A stretch of 41,347 bases of DNA, from the NCBI RefSeq assembly GCF_014646515.1, contig NZ_BMNK01000031.1, positions 1 to 41,347 on the forward strand, given 5' to 3'. A program made the translations under genes and the position numbers. The notes below the pieces were generated by a model, which searched no databases, had not been told where the DNA came from, and saw only the letters and a program-made list of their open reading frames with translations. The stretch is from Nonomuraea glycinis (lineage in GTDB: Bacteria; Actinomycetota; Actinomycetes; Streptosporangiales; Streptosporangiaceae). Below, piece by piece: positions 7,045 to 17,944 of the stretch (within the stretch, counting starts at the first letter, position 1; each line of letters opens with the position of its first letter).

Positions 7045-8064
7045 GTGCTCGACGATCGTAAACTCGCGGTGCTCCGCGCCATTGTCGAAGACTACGTGTC
7101 GACCAACGAACCGGTGGGCTCCAAAGCGCTGGCGGAGCGCCACAACCTGAAGGTCTCCCCGGCGACGGTCAGGAACGATATGGCCGCACTGGAGGAGGAG
7201 GGCTACATCACCCAGCCGCACACCAGCGCCGGCCGGGTGCCGACGGACAAGGGATACCGCCTGTTCGTCGACAGGCTCTCGCAGATCAAGCCGTTGTCCG
7301 GAGCCGAGCGCAGGGCCATCGAGACCTTTCTGGCCGGCGCGGTGGACCTGGACGACGTGGTGACCCGCACGGTGCGGCTGCTCGCGCAGCTCACCAGGCA
7401 GGTCGCTGTGGTGCAGTACCCGACGCTGACCCGCTCCACGGTGCGGCATGTCGAGCTGGTCCAGCTCGCCGAGCGACGCGTCATGCTCGTGCTGATCACC
7501 AACACCGGCCGCGTCGAGCAGCGCGTGATCGAGCTGCCCGAAGTGGTGGAGGACCACCGCATCGCGCACCTGCGCGCGGTGCTCAACAGTTGCCTGGACG
7601 GCTGCGGGCTGGGCAATGTGCCCGACCTGGTGGCCGACCTGCCCGAGCGACTACCGGCCGAGGATCGGCCCGTCGTGGCCACGATCCTGTCCGTCCTGCT
7701 CGAAACGCTCGTCGAACGCCACGACGAGAAGATCGTCTTCGCCGGTGCCGCCAACCTCGCGGGGGCCGGCTTCAGCGTCGGGCTGCGCGACGTGCTCGAG
7801 GCACTGGAGGAGCAGGTCGTGCTCATGCGCCTGCTCGGCGAGACTTCCACAGACACACCGTCCGCTCTCACCGTGCGCATCGGATCAGAGAACGCCTATA
7901 CCGGGCTCGTGGGCACGTCCATCGTCGCCACCGGATACGGTTCAGGCGACAACCAACTGGCTCGGCTCGGCGTGCTGGGCCCCACGAGGATGGACTACCC
8001 CGTGACGATGGGCGCCGTGCGCGCGGTGGCACGCTACGTCAGCCAGATCCTGGCTGCATCTTAA
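7045..8064 (+). CDS. hrcA: HrcA, heat-inducible transcription repressor
   Basis: A 339-residue repressor. It has an N-terminal winged helix (LDDRKLAVLRAIVEDY ... SPATVRNDMAALEEEGY), the PHTSAGRVPTDKGYR block that defines the family, and a GAF-like central domain with a C-terminal dimerisation part. HrcA binds CIRCE and represses class I heat-shock genes; GroEL/ES modulates its folding. The GTG start at 7045 is preceded by GGAGG. A CIRCE element lies upstream, so it represses itself and dnaJ, which follows after only 11 bp. Confidence 0.97.
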   Translation: MLDDRKLAVLRAIVEDYVSTNEPVGSKALAERHNLKVSPATVRNDMAALEEEGYITQPHTSAGRVPTDKGYRLFVDRLSQIKPLSGAERRAIETFLAGAVDLDDVVTRTVRLLAQLTRQVAVVQYPTLTRSTVRHVELVQLAERRVMLVLITNTGRVEQRVIELPEVVEDHRIAHLRAVLNSCLDGCGLGNVPDLVADLPERLPAEDRPVVATILSVLLETLVERHDEKIVFAGAANLAGAGFSVGLRDVLEALEEQVVLMRLLGETSTDTPSALTVRIGSENAYTGLVGTSIVATGYGSGDNQLARLGVLGPTRMDYPVTMGAVRAVARYVSQILAAS

Positions 8065-8075
8065 GAGGTCGATAA

Positions 8076-9215
8076 GTGGCAAACACCGACTACTACGCCA
8101 CCCTCGGGGTGCGCCGTGACGCCAGTCAGGAAGAGATCAAGAAGGCTTACCGCCGGCTGGCTCGCGAGCTGCACCCTGACGTGAATCCCGATCCCGCCAC
8201 CCAGGAGCGGTTCAAAGAGATCACGCAGGCCTACGAGGTGCTGTCGGACGCGAGCAAGCGCCAGATGTACGACCTGGGCGGCGATCCGTTCGGTGGCGCC
8301 GGCGCGGCGGCCGGCGCCGGCGGGTTCGGCGCGGGGTTCCCGTTCAGCGACATCATGGACGCCTTCTTCGGCAGCGCGGGCGGCGCACGCGGGCCGCGCT
8401 CGCGCGCTCGCCGGGGCCGCAACGCGACCATCCGGGTCGAGCTCGACCTGCGCGAGACCGCCTTCGGCACCACCCGCGAGCTGGTCGTCGACACGGCCGT
8501 GCTGTGCGAGGTGTGCCAGGGCGCGGGCGCGTCCCCGGGCACCCACCCCGACACCTGCGACATGTGCAACGGGCGCGGCGAGATCAGCCAGGTGACCCGG
8601 TCGTTCCTGGGTCAGGTCATGACCTCGCGGCCATGCCCGCAGTGCGGCGGTTTCGGCAGCATCATCCGCAATCCCTGCCAGGAGTGCTCCGGCGACGGCC
8701 GGGTGCGCACCCGCCGTACGATCAAGGTGCGCATCCCTGCGGGCGTCGAGGACGGCACCCACATCCAGCTCGCCGGCGAGGGCGAGGTCGGCCCCGGCGG
8801 CGGCCCGCCCGGAGACCTCTTCCTGGAGATCGTCGAGCGCCCGCACGAGATCTACGAACGGCGCGGCGACGACCTCCACTGCACCGTCCAGATCCCGATG
8901 ACGGCCGCCGCCCTCGGCACCATTCTCACCGTCGAGACGCTCGACGGCGCCGAGGAGATCGACGTCCGGCCGGGCACCCAGTCAGGCCAGGTCATCACCA
9001 TGTACGGCCGCGGCGTGCAGCGGCTCAACGAGACGGGCCGCGGCGACCTGCTCATCCACGTGAACGTCGAGACGCCGCACCGCCTCGACACCGCTCAGGA
9101 GGAGCTGCTGCGCGAGCTGGCCAAGCTGCGCGGCGAGGAGCGCCCGCCGGGCAAGTTCGCTCCGGGCCAGCAGGGCTTCTTCTCGCGACTGCGCGACGCC
9201 TTCAACGGGCGCTGA
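8076..9215 (+). CDS. dnaJ: DnaJ co-chaperone
   Basis: A 379-residue type I (class A) J-protein. The J domain has HPD at residues 33–35, followed by a Gly-rich linker. Then come four CxxCxGxG zinc motifs between about residues 144 and 208 (CEVCQGAG, CDMCNGRG, CPQCGGFG, CQECSGDG) and the C-terminal substrate-binding domain. It stimulates DnaK ATPase activity and delivers unfolded proteins. Translation starts at GTG 8076, 11 bp after hrcA, as in other actinobacteria where this is the second dnaJ (dnaJ2), separate from the dnaK operon. No dnaK or grpE is in the window. Its 3' end overlaps the convergent histidine kinase gene by 14 bp. Confidence 0.96.
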   Translation: MANTDYYATLGVRRDASQEEIKKAYRRLARELHPDVNPDPATQERFKEITQAYEVLSDASKRQMYDLGGDPFGGAGAAAGAGGFGAGFPFSDIMDAFFGSAGGARGPRSRARRGRNATIRVELDLRETAFGTTRELVVDTAVLCEVCQGAGASPGTHPDTCDMCNGRGEISQVTRSFLGQVMTSRPCPQCGGFGSIIRNPCQECSGDGRVRTRRTIKVRIPAGVEDGTHIQLAGEGEVGPGGGPPGDLFLEIVERPHEIYERRGDDLHCTVQIPMTAAALGTILTVETLDGAEEIDVRPGTQSGQVITMYGRGVQRLNETGRGDLLIHVNVETPHRLDTAQEELLRELAKLRGEERPPGKFAPGQQGFFSRLRDAFNGR

Positions 9216-11046
9216 CGCCGCCGAGCAGCTCTGGCGGTTGCTCCGGCCGTGACGGCACCGCCAGCAGCTCCTCAGGCAGCGCCACCCGCGCGGTGACGCC
9301 GCGGCGCAGCGACTCGTGCAGCCACACCCTGACACCGAGCCGGTCGGCCAGCCTGCCCACCACGTGGTGGCCCAGGCAGCGGGTGGGGGCCACCAGGAAG
9401 CTCTCCTCGCCGCGCAGCCGCGCGTTGGCCGCGGCCAGCTCCTCGGCGGTCATGCCGATGCCGTGGTCGGTGATGGTGATGCGGCATTCGCCCTCGTCCG
9501 CCCGCGCCCACACCTCCACCTCCGCATCGGGTGGCGAGTGGGTCAGCGCGTTCTCCACCAGCTCGGCCAGCAGGTGGGCGACCTCCGCCACCACCGCGCC
9601 CCGGACCGGCGCGCCGTCCACCACGCGCAGCGTGACCCGGTGATGGTCCTCGACCTCGGTCAGGGCCAGCCGCAGCACGTCCGCCACCGGTACGGGCTCC
9701 GACGAGCGGCGCGCCCCCCGCTTGCCGGCCAGCACCAGCAGGCTCTCGGCGTTGCGGCGCAGCCGGCTCGTCAGGCGGTCCAGCTCGCAGAGCCGGGCCA
9801 AGGCGGCGGGGTCGGACTCCTCGCGCTGCAGCATGCCGATGAAGCTCAGCTGGCGGTGCGCCAGGTTTCGGTGCCGTACGCCGAGGTCCACCAGCGACTC
9901 GGTGGTGACGCGCCGCAAGGCCGTGTGCTCGGCCGCCAGCCGTACGGCGCTGCGGTGCAGGTCACCGAGCGCGCCGGCCACCCCCGCGAACTCGCCGTCC
10001 CGCCGGCGCGAGCACTGCGCGTGTACGTCCTGACCCTGCCCGCCGTGAGTGACCCGGAAGACCTGCTCGGCCAGCGCGTCGGCCTGGTCGGAGAGCCGCC
10101 GCAGGGGACGCAGCGCCGAACGGGAGGCGAGCACGCCGAGCACCGGCATGCCCAGCACGAGCACCGCGCCCAGCGCGCCCAGCAGGGCCAGGTGCAGAGT
10201 GGCCCGCTCCGCGGCGGCCAGCGCCGGTGCGCGCACCTCTTCGGCCACCGACCGCTGCACGCTCCGCAGGGCCTCGTCGTAGCCGATGGCCGCGTGGTGC
10301 CAGGCGCGCGGGCTCGCCGACAGCGGGGTGCCCGCGACGGCCTGTCTCTCCATGGCGGCGAGCCTGGGCGGATGGCCACTCTGCTGGGCCCGGGCCAGCG
10401 CCGCCCGGCCCGTCGCCGTCGCCACGCGCTCGAACCTGGCGAACGCGTCCGCCTTGACCGCCCGTACCTGGAGCAGGTCGAGATGCCCCGCCGAGGTGAA
10501 CGAGCCGGTCGCGAACGCCGCGGTCACCAGGGCGCGCTCCTGACAGGCCGTCTCCTTGGCCCTGCTGATGGCCTCCAGCGCCTCCAGCGCCTGCAGCCCG
10601 CCCGGCCGGGCGGCGAAGGAGGCGTCCAGGAGAGCCGAGATCGCGCCGGTGTAGGCGGAGAAGGCCTCCTGCGCGGTGGCGGCGCCGGACCGGGCCTCCC
10701 GGAGGCCGGTGAGCGCCGCACGCAGGCCCGGCGTCGCGGTGTCGAGCCGGGCTCTGGCCCGATCGGTGACACGGCGTTCGGCGTCCAGATCGGCCGCGAA
10801 CCTGTCGTCGCCGGCGAGCACCCCCAGCGCCAGGCCGCGCTCGCGCTGGAGCGGGTGGATCAGCTCCTGCGCGGCGAGCACCCCGCCGACGTGACCGGCG
10901 GTCCCGGTCGCGTCGGCCCTGGCCCTCAGCCGGTCCGCGGCGCCCGCTCCCAGGCCCGCGACCAGCAGGAGCGTCGAGACGGCCAGCGGCAGCGCGACGC
11001 GCGCCCTGACGGGCGGCGGCCAGGGGAGCCGGCGGGAGACTGTCAT
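9202..11046 (-). CDS. orphan sensor histidine kinase with nitrate/nitrite-sensing (NIT) domain
   Basis: A 614-residue membrane kinase. A helix near residues 18–37 is followed by an extracytoplasmic NIT-type helical domain (LIHPLQRERGLALGVLAGD and its repeat-like helices) and a second helix at about 285–310 (GALGAVLVLGMPVLGVLA). Then come a HAMP-like linker, a dimerisation helix with the RHRNLAHRQLSFIG block, and an ATPase domain with N-box ELVENALTHSP and G-box DHGIGM. This resembles the CvnA kinases of actinomycete conservons, where roadblock, DUF742 and GTPase genes normally follow. None of those and no response regulator are present here. The start at ATG 11046 has GAGGGG upstream. It ends inside the dnaJ 3' end by 14 bp. 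Signal and target are unknown. Confidence 0.85.
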   Translation of the reverse strand: MTVSRRLPWPPPVRARVALPLAVSTLLLVAGLGAGAADRLRARADATGTAGHVGGVLAAQELIHPLQRERGLALGVLAGDDRFAADLDAERRVTDRARARLDTATPGLRAALTGLREARSGAATAQEAFSAYTGAISALLDASFAARPGGLQALEALEAISRAKETACQERALVTAAFATGSFTSAGHLDLLQVRAVKADAFARFERVATATGRAALARAQQSGHPPRLAAMERQAVAGTPLSASPRAWHHAAIGYDEALRSVQRSVAEEVRAPALAAAERATLHLALLGALGAVLVLGMPVLGVLASRSALRPLRRLSDQADALAEQVFRVTHGGQGQDVHAQCSRRRDGEFAGVAGALGDLHRSAVRLAAEHTALRRVTTESLVDLGVRHRNLAHRQLSFIGMLQREESDPAALARLCELDRLTSRLRRNAESLLVLAGKRGARRSSEPVPVADVLRLALTEVEDHHRVTLRVVDGAPVRGAVVAEVAHLLAELVENALTHSPPDAEVEVWARADEGECRITITDHGIGMTAEELAAANARLRGEESFLVAPTRCLGHHVVGRLADRLGVRVWLHESLRRGVTARVALPEELLAVPSRPEQPPELLGGVSAR

Positions 11047-11145
11047 CGCGCTGACCCCTCGTAAAGTGACTCAGGAAGGTGCGACTGCACGTGACACGAT
11101 ATTGCGCTACGTGATCGCTTGGCTGCATAACGTTAAGAATCTGGG

Positions 11146-11880
11146 GTGCCTGGAGTGACGGTTCCGGTGTTCCTCGCGGCGGATCTGAGCGGGTCCGAGC
11201 TGGTGCTCGACGGTCCTGAAGGGCGTCACGCCGCCGCGGTCCGGCGGCTGCGGGAAGGGGAGCGGGTCGACCTGACCGACGGGGCGGGCGCGGTGGCCGA
11301 GTGCGTCGTGCGCGAGGTGCGCAAGGACGCGCTCAGGCTGGAGGTGCTGGCCCGGCACGAGGTGCCGGCGCTGCGGCCCCGGCTGGTGGTCGTCCAGGGC
11401 CTGCCGAAGGGCGACAGAGGCGAACTGGCCGTCGAGATGATGACCGAGGCGGGCGTGGACGTGATCGTGCCCTGGGCGGCCTCGCGCAGCATCACCCAGT
11501 GGAAGGGCGAGCGGGCGGCCAAGGCGCTGCACCGGTGGCGGTCGACGGCGCGCGAGGCGGGCAAGCAGGCCCGCCGGTTCCATCTGCCCGAGGTGACGGA
11601 GCCGGCCTCGACGGCCCAGGTCGAGGCGCTGCTGGCGGACGCGGCTCTGGGGCTGGTGCTGCACGAGGAGGCGGCCGAGCCGCTGTCGCGGGTGGCACTG
11701 CCGGCGGGCGGCGACATCATCATGGTGGTGGGACCCGAGGGCGGCGTCTCGGACCAGGAGCTCGCCGCCTTCCAGGCGGCGAAGGCGCTGCCGGTCCTGC
11801 TCGGGCCGACGGTGCTGCGCACCTCGACGGCGGGGGTGGCTGCGGCAGCGGTGCTGCTCACCCGAACCGGCCGCTGGTGA
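11146..11880 (+). CDS. rsmE: RsmE, 16S rRNA m3U1498 methyltransferase
   Basis: A 244-residue SPOUT-class methyltransferase. The N-terminal PUA-like part carries VLDGPEGRHAAAVRRLREGE. The C-terminal knot contains the SAM-binding motifs VVGPEGGVSDQEL and LLGPTVLRTSTAG, both diagnostic for RsmE. It methylates N3 of U1498 in 16S rRNA in the assembled 30S subunit. GTG 11146 and GTG 11155 are both possible starts and the difference is three residues. Its position downstream of dnaJ is conserved in actinobacteria; here the histidine kinase gene lies between them on the other strand. The 3' end is followed within 20 bp by the repeat array of the convergent sigma-partner gene. Confidence 0.95.
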   Translation: MPGVTVPVFLAADLSGSELVLDGPEGRHAAAVRRLREGERVDLTDGAGAVAECVVREVRKDALRLEVLARHEVPALRPRLVVVQGLPKGDRGELAVEMMTEAGVDVIVPWAASRSITQWKGERAAKALHRWRSTAREAGKQARRFHLPEVTEPASTAQVEALLADAALGLVLHEEAAEPLSRVALPAGGDIIMVVGPEGGVSDQELAAFQAAKALPVLLGPTVLRTSTAGVAAAAVLLTRTGRW

Positions 11881-11892
11881 CACCCGTGCGGG

Positions 11893-12050
11893 CTACGGGG
11901 CGCCAGACGTGACGACAGAGGGCTGGGGACGTCCGTATGGGGTGCCAGGCGTGACGAACAGCGGGCTTGGGGCGTTCGTGCAGGGCGAGGGTGTCTACGG
12001 GGCGCCGGGCGTGACGAACAGGGGGCTGGGGACGTCCGTCGGGGTGGGGG
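11893..12050 (-). repeat. repeat array at the 3' end of the sigma-partner gene
   Basis: Three copies of a roughly 40-bp unit with core GCGCCGGGCGTGACGAACAG start at about 11900, 11942 and 12002. The rightmost copy contains the gene's last codons (VPSPLFVTPGAP) and stop. The other two lie beyond the stop, between it and rsmE. The TAG stop is kept in the first and third copies and reads TAC in the middle one. Spacing is 42 and 60 bp. Confidence 0.82.
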
Positions 12051-12654
12051 CCAGGTCGCCCGGTGGGCACTCCTCCGCCGGGCACGACGTGTCCGGCAAC
12101 GCCGTCTCGGACAATGTCGGGGTCGGTGTCGAGGTGGGTGTCGGCGAGATCGTCGGGCAGTCCGACGGCAGCTCCTCCTGCAGCTCCACGGTCGACGGGC
12201 AGGGCGTCGGAGTGGGCGTAGGCGTCGGGGTGGGGGTCGCCTTGCTGGTCGACCTGGCCGTCTCCGACGCGGGCTGCGGCGGCGGTGACGTGACCGGCTC
12301 GGAGACGATCCCCGGCGGCGGCACGTCCTCGCGGACGGTCGACTTGGGGGACGGCGGCCGGCTGGTCGAGGACTTGGCCGGCGGCGTGCTGCTGGTAGTG
12401 CTCCGCACCTCCTGATAAGGCTGCTCGATCACGCGCTGGCGCAGCTCCGGGACCACCATCACGATGGTGCCCGCCACCAGCATCGCGCTGGCGGCGGCGG
12501 CGCCCGCGCGCCACCAGAACAGGTTGCGCACGCCACGCCGCTCGATGCGGGCGCGGATGATCTCCAGTCCTTCCGGCGAGGGTACGACCGCGTCCGCCTC
12601 CGCGCGGAGCGCACGGCGAAGGATCTCGCCGTGCTCGTCGGGGGGCTGGGTCAT
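11995..12654 (-). CDS. single-pass membrane protein, probable sigma-factor partner
   Basis: A 219-residue protein. The cytoplasmic part is about 45 residues (EHGEILRRALRAEADAVVPSPEGL), followed by one membrane helix (residues ~47–70) and an outer part dominated by Thr/Pro/Ser with a PTPTPTPT run, as in cell-wall-spanning stalks. It lies directly behind an ECF sigma gene and its start overlaps that gene's stop (ATGA). This context suggests an anti-sigma factor. The zinc anti-sigma motif HxxxCxxC is missing, so it is not of the ZAS type and the role is inferred from position only. The C-terminal codons belong to a tandem repeat that continues past the stop. Confidence 0.72.
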   Translation of the reverse strand: MTQPPDEHGEILRRALRAEADAVVPSPEGLEIIRARIERRGVRNLFWWRAGAAAASAMLVAGTIVMVVPELRQRVIEQPYQEVRSTTSSTPPAKSSTSRPPSPKSTVREDVPPPGIVSEPVTSPPPQPASETARSTSKATPTPTPTPTPTPCPSTVELQEELPSDCPTISPTPTSTPTPTLSETALPDTSCPAEECPPGDLAPTPTDVPSPLFVTPGAP

Positions 12655-13256
12655 GACATTTTCTCCAGGACGGATCGCAAGGCGGCCATGCCACGTGCGG
12701 TGTGGCTCTTGACCGCGCCCTTGCTGATGCCCATGGCGTGGGCGATCTCAGCCTCGGACAGATCACCGTAGTAACGAAGGACCAGTGCCTCTCTCTGACG
12801 TGTCGGCAGGGACCTCAGTGCCTCGATGACGGCGGAGCGTTCGAGCTCGCCGATCGCGCCGTTCTCAGCGCTGGGCGCATCGGGCAGTCCCTTGGGCGCG
12901 TACTTCTCCACCACCGCGCGGTGCCGCAGCACCGAACGGGATCGATTGACGACGGACTGACGCAGGTAGGCGAGTGCTTTGTCGGGGTCACGCAGTCTGC
13001 GCCAGGCGCCATGGATGGCGACGAACGCGTCCTGCACGACTTCCTCCGCGGTTGCCATGTCGCGCACCAGCAACACAGCGAGACGCACTAATGACCGAAA
13101 GTGCGCACTGTAAAGCGCGGTCACGGCCATGTCGGCATCCCACCCGACCGGCACCGCCCCCATGGACCTGTCGGCCAGGAGGGTTTCGGTGGTCACATCA
13201 GTGGGACGCGCGGCCTTGCCTGAGGGTTTACGCTCTTCCGGTTCCTTAGGGGGCAT
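12651..13256 (-). CDS. ECF-type RNA polymerase sigma factor (SigE family)
   Basis: A 201-residue group IV sigma factor. Region 2 contains FRSLVRLAVLLVRDMATAEEVVQDAF and region 4 contains LPTRQREALVLRYYGDLSEAEIAHAMGISKGAVKSHTARGMAALR, each typical of the actinobacterial SigE-like family. An N-terminal extension of about 40 residues precedes region 2, so a downstream start (MAVTALYSAHF) is possible. Its stop overlaps the start of the membrane partner gene as ATGA. The target promoters cannot be read from this sequence. Confidence 0.9.
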   Translation of the reverse strand: MPPKEPEERKPSGKAARPTDVTTETLLADRSMGAVPVGWDADMAVTALYSAHFRSLVRLAVLLVRDMATAEEVVQDAFVAIHGAWRRLRDPDKALAYLRQSVVNRSRSVLRHRAVVEKYAPKGLPDAPSAENGAIGELERSAVIEALRSLPTRQREALVLRYYGDLSEAEIAHAMGISKGAVKSHTARGMAALRSVLEKMS

Positions 13257-13446
13257 GACCCAGTCGTGTCCTCGCCAGGTGGCCTCGCCCGACCCTGAAT
13301 CGTCTTTTTTCTTGAGTGTCGCACACCCACCCTAACCGCGCTGATCTTAAGACGCCACGACGGATCGGGTCACCTCTTCGCAACGCCGATCAGGGGGCGG
13401 ACGCCGGACCAGGCAGCGGAGGCGGGCCTGTCGGTAGGGTGCTCAG

Positions 13447-13791
13447 ATGACCGACTGCATCTTCTGCAAGATCGCGGCCAAGGAGATCCCGGCCGAGATC
13501 GTCCTGGAGACCGACAGAACGCTGGCGTTCCGCGACACCAACCCGCAGGCGCCCACCCACGTGCTGGTCATCCCGAAGGAGCATCACGCCGACGCGGCCG
13601 CGCTGGCGCGGGCCGACGCCGGGCTCGCCGACGAGGTGCTCAAGGCCGCGCACACGGTGGCCGAGAACGAGGGGGTGGCCGTCGCCGGTTACCGAATCGT
13701 GTTGAACACCGGGCCCGCCGCCGGGCAGACCGTCTTCCACGTGCACGCCCACATGCTGGGCGGACGTGACCTGACCTGGCCGCCCGGGTGA
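13447..13791 (+). CDS. HIT-family nucleotide-binding hydrolase (HinT-like)
   Basis: A 114-residue histidine triad protein. The N-terminal CIFCKIAAKEIPAEIV and the C-terminal active site HVHAHMLGG (HxHxH) match the HinT branch. These enzymes hydrolyse adenosine phosphoramidates. ATG 13447 is the natural start for the family. It heads a run of same-strand genes (phoH, ybeY, corC), although 120 bp separate it from phoH. The last codons and stop (GACCTGGCCGCCCGGGTGA) are partly repeated once more just downstream. Confidence 0.93.
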   Translation: MTDCIFCKIAAKEIPAEIVLETDRTLAFRDTNPQAPTHVLVIPKEHHADAAALARADAGLADEVLKAAHTVAENEGVAVAGYRIVLNTGPAAGQTVFHVHAHMLGGRDLTWPPG

Positions 13792-13815
13792 CCCTGGCCG
13801 GGTGATTTTGGCCCG
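13774..13815 (+). repeat. short imperfect duplication at the HIT gene stop
   Basis: CCTGGCCGCCCGGGTGA, which ends the HIT gene, is followed at once by CCTGGCCGGGTGA (the same word minus four bases) and then TTTTGGCCCGG. It resembles the larger arrays at other gene ends in this window, but it is short enough to be chance. Confidence 0.45.
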
Positions 13816-13910
13816 GATATATTGGCGCGAGTAATTCTGCTGCTCCCGGCTACGATGTGGGGAGAAGAACAGCCGAACAGACCGGGAGGCATCAGGCCGC
13901 TGGCCTGCCC

Positions 13911-16012
<2,102 letters not shown>

Positions 16013-16016
<4 letters not shown>

Positions 16017-16489
16017 GCATCGAGATCAACAATGAGACGGGCGCGGAGGTCGGCGAGGAGCTCCTGGTCTCGCTGGCCACCCACGTCCTCGGCGAGATGG
16101 GCATCAACCCGCTCGCCGAGCTGTCGATCGTGATCGTGGACGAGGACGTCATGTCCGAGCTGCACGAGAAGTGGATGGGCGAGGCGGGCCCGACCGACGT
16201 GCTCGCCTTCCCCATGGACGAGCTGCGACCGGGCGGCGGGGCGCGCGGAGACGCCGATGTCCCGGCCGATCCGGCCCTGCTCGGCGACGTGGTGCTCTGT
16301 CCCGAGGTGGCGACCAGACAGGCGGCCGAGGCGGGGCACAGCGCCCAGGAGGAACTGGAGTTGCTGTGCACGCACGGCATCCTGCACCTGATGGGCTATG
16401 ACCACGCCGAGCCCGAGGAGCACAAGGAGATGTTCGACCTGCAGGCCCAACTGCTCCAAGGATGGCGGGAGGTGCGCAGCTCCCGGTGA
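16013..16489 (+). CDS. ybeY: YbeY, endoribonuclease for rRNA maturation
   Basis: A 158-residue metal-dependent RNase of the UPF0054 family. The signature HGILHLMGYDH (three zinc-binding His) is intact near residue 120. Family role: 16S rRNA 3'-end maturation and ribosome quality control. An acidic insertion before the motif (GGGARGDADVPADPA) is common in actinobacteria. The start overlaps the phoH stop as ATGA, and the stop overlaps the start of the CBS protein as GTGA, so three genes are translationally chained. Confidence 0.96.
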
Positions 16490-17781
16490 ACGCCTGGTTG
16501 CCGTTGGCCGTCGTCCTCGTCATGGTCGGCGGCCTGATCGCCAGCGCCGAGACTGCGCTGACGCGCATCTCCAGGGTGCGCGCCGAAGCGGCCGTGCGTG
16601 ACGGGAAGCGCGGGGCCCAGCGGCTGCACGCCATCGTCGCCGACGCGCCGCGCTACCTCAACCTCCTGCTGCTGCTCCGGCTGAGCTGCGAGATGGTCGC
16701 GACGGTGATCGCGACACTGCTGTTCATCGACCTTTTGGACGATCAGGGCTGGGCGTACGTCTCCGCCGCGGCGGTGATGATCGTGGTCAGTTATGTGATC
16801 GTCGGGGTGATGCCGCGGACCCTGGGCCGTCAGCACGCCGAGCCGATCGCGCTGGCCAGCGCGCCCATCGTCTACGGGCTGACCAAGATTTTCGGTCCGC
16901 TGCCCAAGCTGCTCATCCTGCTCGGCAACGCGCTGACTCCCGGCAGGGGGTTCCGTGACGGCCCGTTCACCTCGGAGGCCGAGCTGCGGGACCTGGTCGA
17001 CCTGGCCGAGGAGCGCAGGGTCATCGAGCCGGACGAGCGCGAGATGATCCACTCGGTCTTCGAGCTGGGTGACACGCTGGTGCGCGAGGTGATGGTGCCG
17101 CGCACCGACATGGTCTACATCGAGCGTGGCAAGACGCTCAGCCAGGCGTTGTCGCTCGCGTTGCGCAGCGGCTTCTCCCGCGTCCCCGTCGTCGGCGAGA
17201 ACGAGGACGACGTCATCGGCATCGCCTACCTCAAGGACATCACCCGCCGGGTGCACGAGTCCGGCGAGGACGGCGGGGAGGAGCGGATCGAGTCGATCAT
17301 GCGCCCGGCCACCTACGTGCCCGAGAGCAAGCCGATCGACCAGTTGCTGCGCGAGATGCAGGCCAAGCAGACCCACCTGGCGATCGTCATCGACGAGTAC
17401 GGCGGGACGGCCGGGCTGGTCACCATCGAGGACGTGCTGGAGGAGATCGTCGGCGAGATCACCGACGAGTACGATCAGGAGGCGCCCCGCGTCGAGACCA
17501 TGTCCGACGGTGCGCTGCGGGTGACGGCCCGGATGCCGGTGGACGAGCTGGCCGAGCTGTTCGACACCGAGATCGAGGTCGACGACGTGGAGACGGTGGG
17601 CGGGCTGCTCGCGCACGCGCTCGGCCGGGTGCCGATAGCGGGGTCGCAGGCGGAGGTGGCCGGGCTCCAGCTGACCGCTGAAAGCCTGGCCGGTCGGCGC
17701 AACCGGATCAGCACCGTGGTGGCGCGCCGGGTCGCGCCGGCGGAGGGTGACGTCGTCCCGGCGGCCGCCGAGCACGAGTGA
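16486..17781 (+). CDS. CNNM/CorC-like membrane protein with CBS domains
   Basis: A 431-residue protein. The N-terminal DUF21/CNNM transmembrane domain (three to four helices, with the SAETALTRISRVRAEA block) is followed by two CBS domains (VMVPRTDMVYIERG to IAYLKDI, and MRPATYVPESKPID to TIEDVLEEIVGEI). A C-terminal CorC_HlyC domain closes it (VDDVETVGGLLAHALGRVP). Often named hemolysin, the family is linked to Mg2+ and Co2+ transport. GTG 16486 was chosen over ATG 16462 because it overlaps the ybeY stop as GTGA and has GGGAGGTG 12 bp upstream. The final Glu-His-Glu codons and stop are duplicated downstream. Confidence 0.9.
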   Translation: MNAWLPLAVVLVMVGGLIASAETALTRISRVRAEAAVRDGKRGAQRLHAIVADAPRYLNLLLLLRLSCEMVATVIATLLFIDLLDDQGWAYVSAAAVMIVVSYVIVGVMPRTLGRQHAEPIALASAPIVYGLTKIFGPLPKLLILLGNALTPGRGFRDGPFTSEAELRDLVDLAEERRVIEPDEREMIHSVFELGDTLVREVMVPRTDMVYIERGKTLSQALSLALRSGFSRVPVVGENEDDVIGIAYLKDITRRVHESGEDGGEERIESIMRPATYVPESKPIDQLLREMQAKQTHLAIVIDEYGGTAGLVTIEDVLEEIVGEITDEYDQEAPRVETMSDGALRVTARMPVDELAELFDTEIEVDDVETVGGLLAHALGRVPIAGSQAEVAGLQLTAESLAGRRNRISTVVARRVAPAEGDVVPAAAEHE

Positions 17782-17900
17782 GCGGACGCCGTCGGGCGCG
17801 GGCCGAGCACGAGTGAGCGGACGCCGTCGGGCGCGGGCCGGGCATGGCTGGGCGGACGTCGTCCGGGTCATGGCCGGGGATGGCTGAGCAGCGGCGCAAG
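17770..17900 (+). repeat. stop-spanning tandem repeat at the corC-like 3' end
   Basis: A 35-bp unit beginning GAGCACGAGTGAGCGG is present twice without a mismatch, at 17770–17804 (which contains the gene's last codons and TGA) and 17805–17839. A diverged third copy (GGGCATGGCTGGGCGG) starts at 17840 and a fourth partial one at about 17876. Perfect identity of the first two copies suggests a recent duplication. Confidence 0.92.
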
Positions 17901-17944
17901 CCTTCTACAAGCGTTCTGCAAGTGGGGTGGAGGAGTCTCTTCAT

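Noticed and set aside
11909..12415. Open frame on the + strand rich in Gly/Val (GVGVGVGV)
   Set aside because: It is the mirror of the Thr/Pro-rich stalk of the sigma-partner gene on the other strand, which has the better start and operon context.
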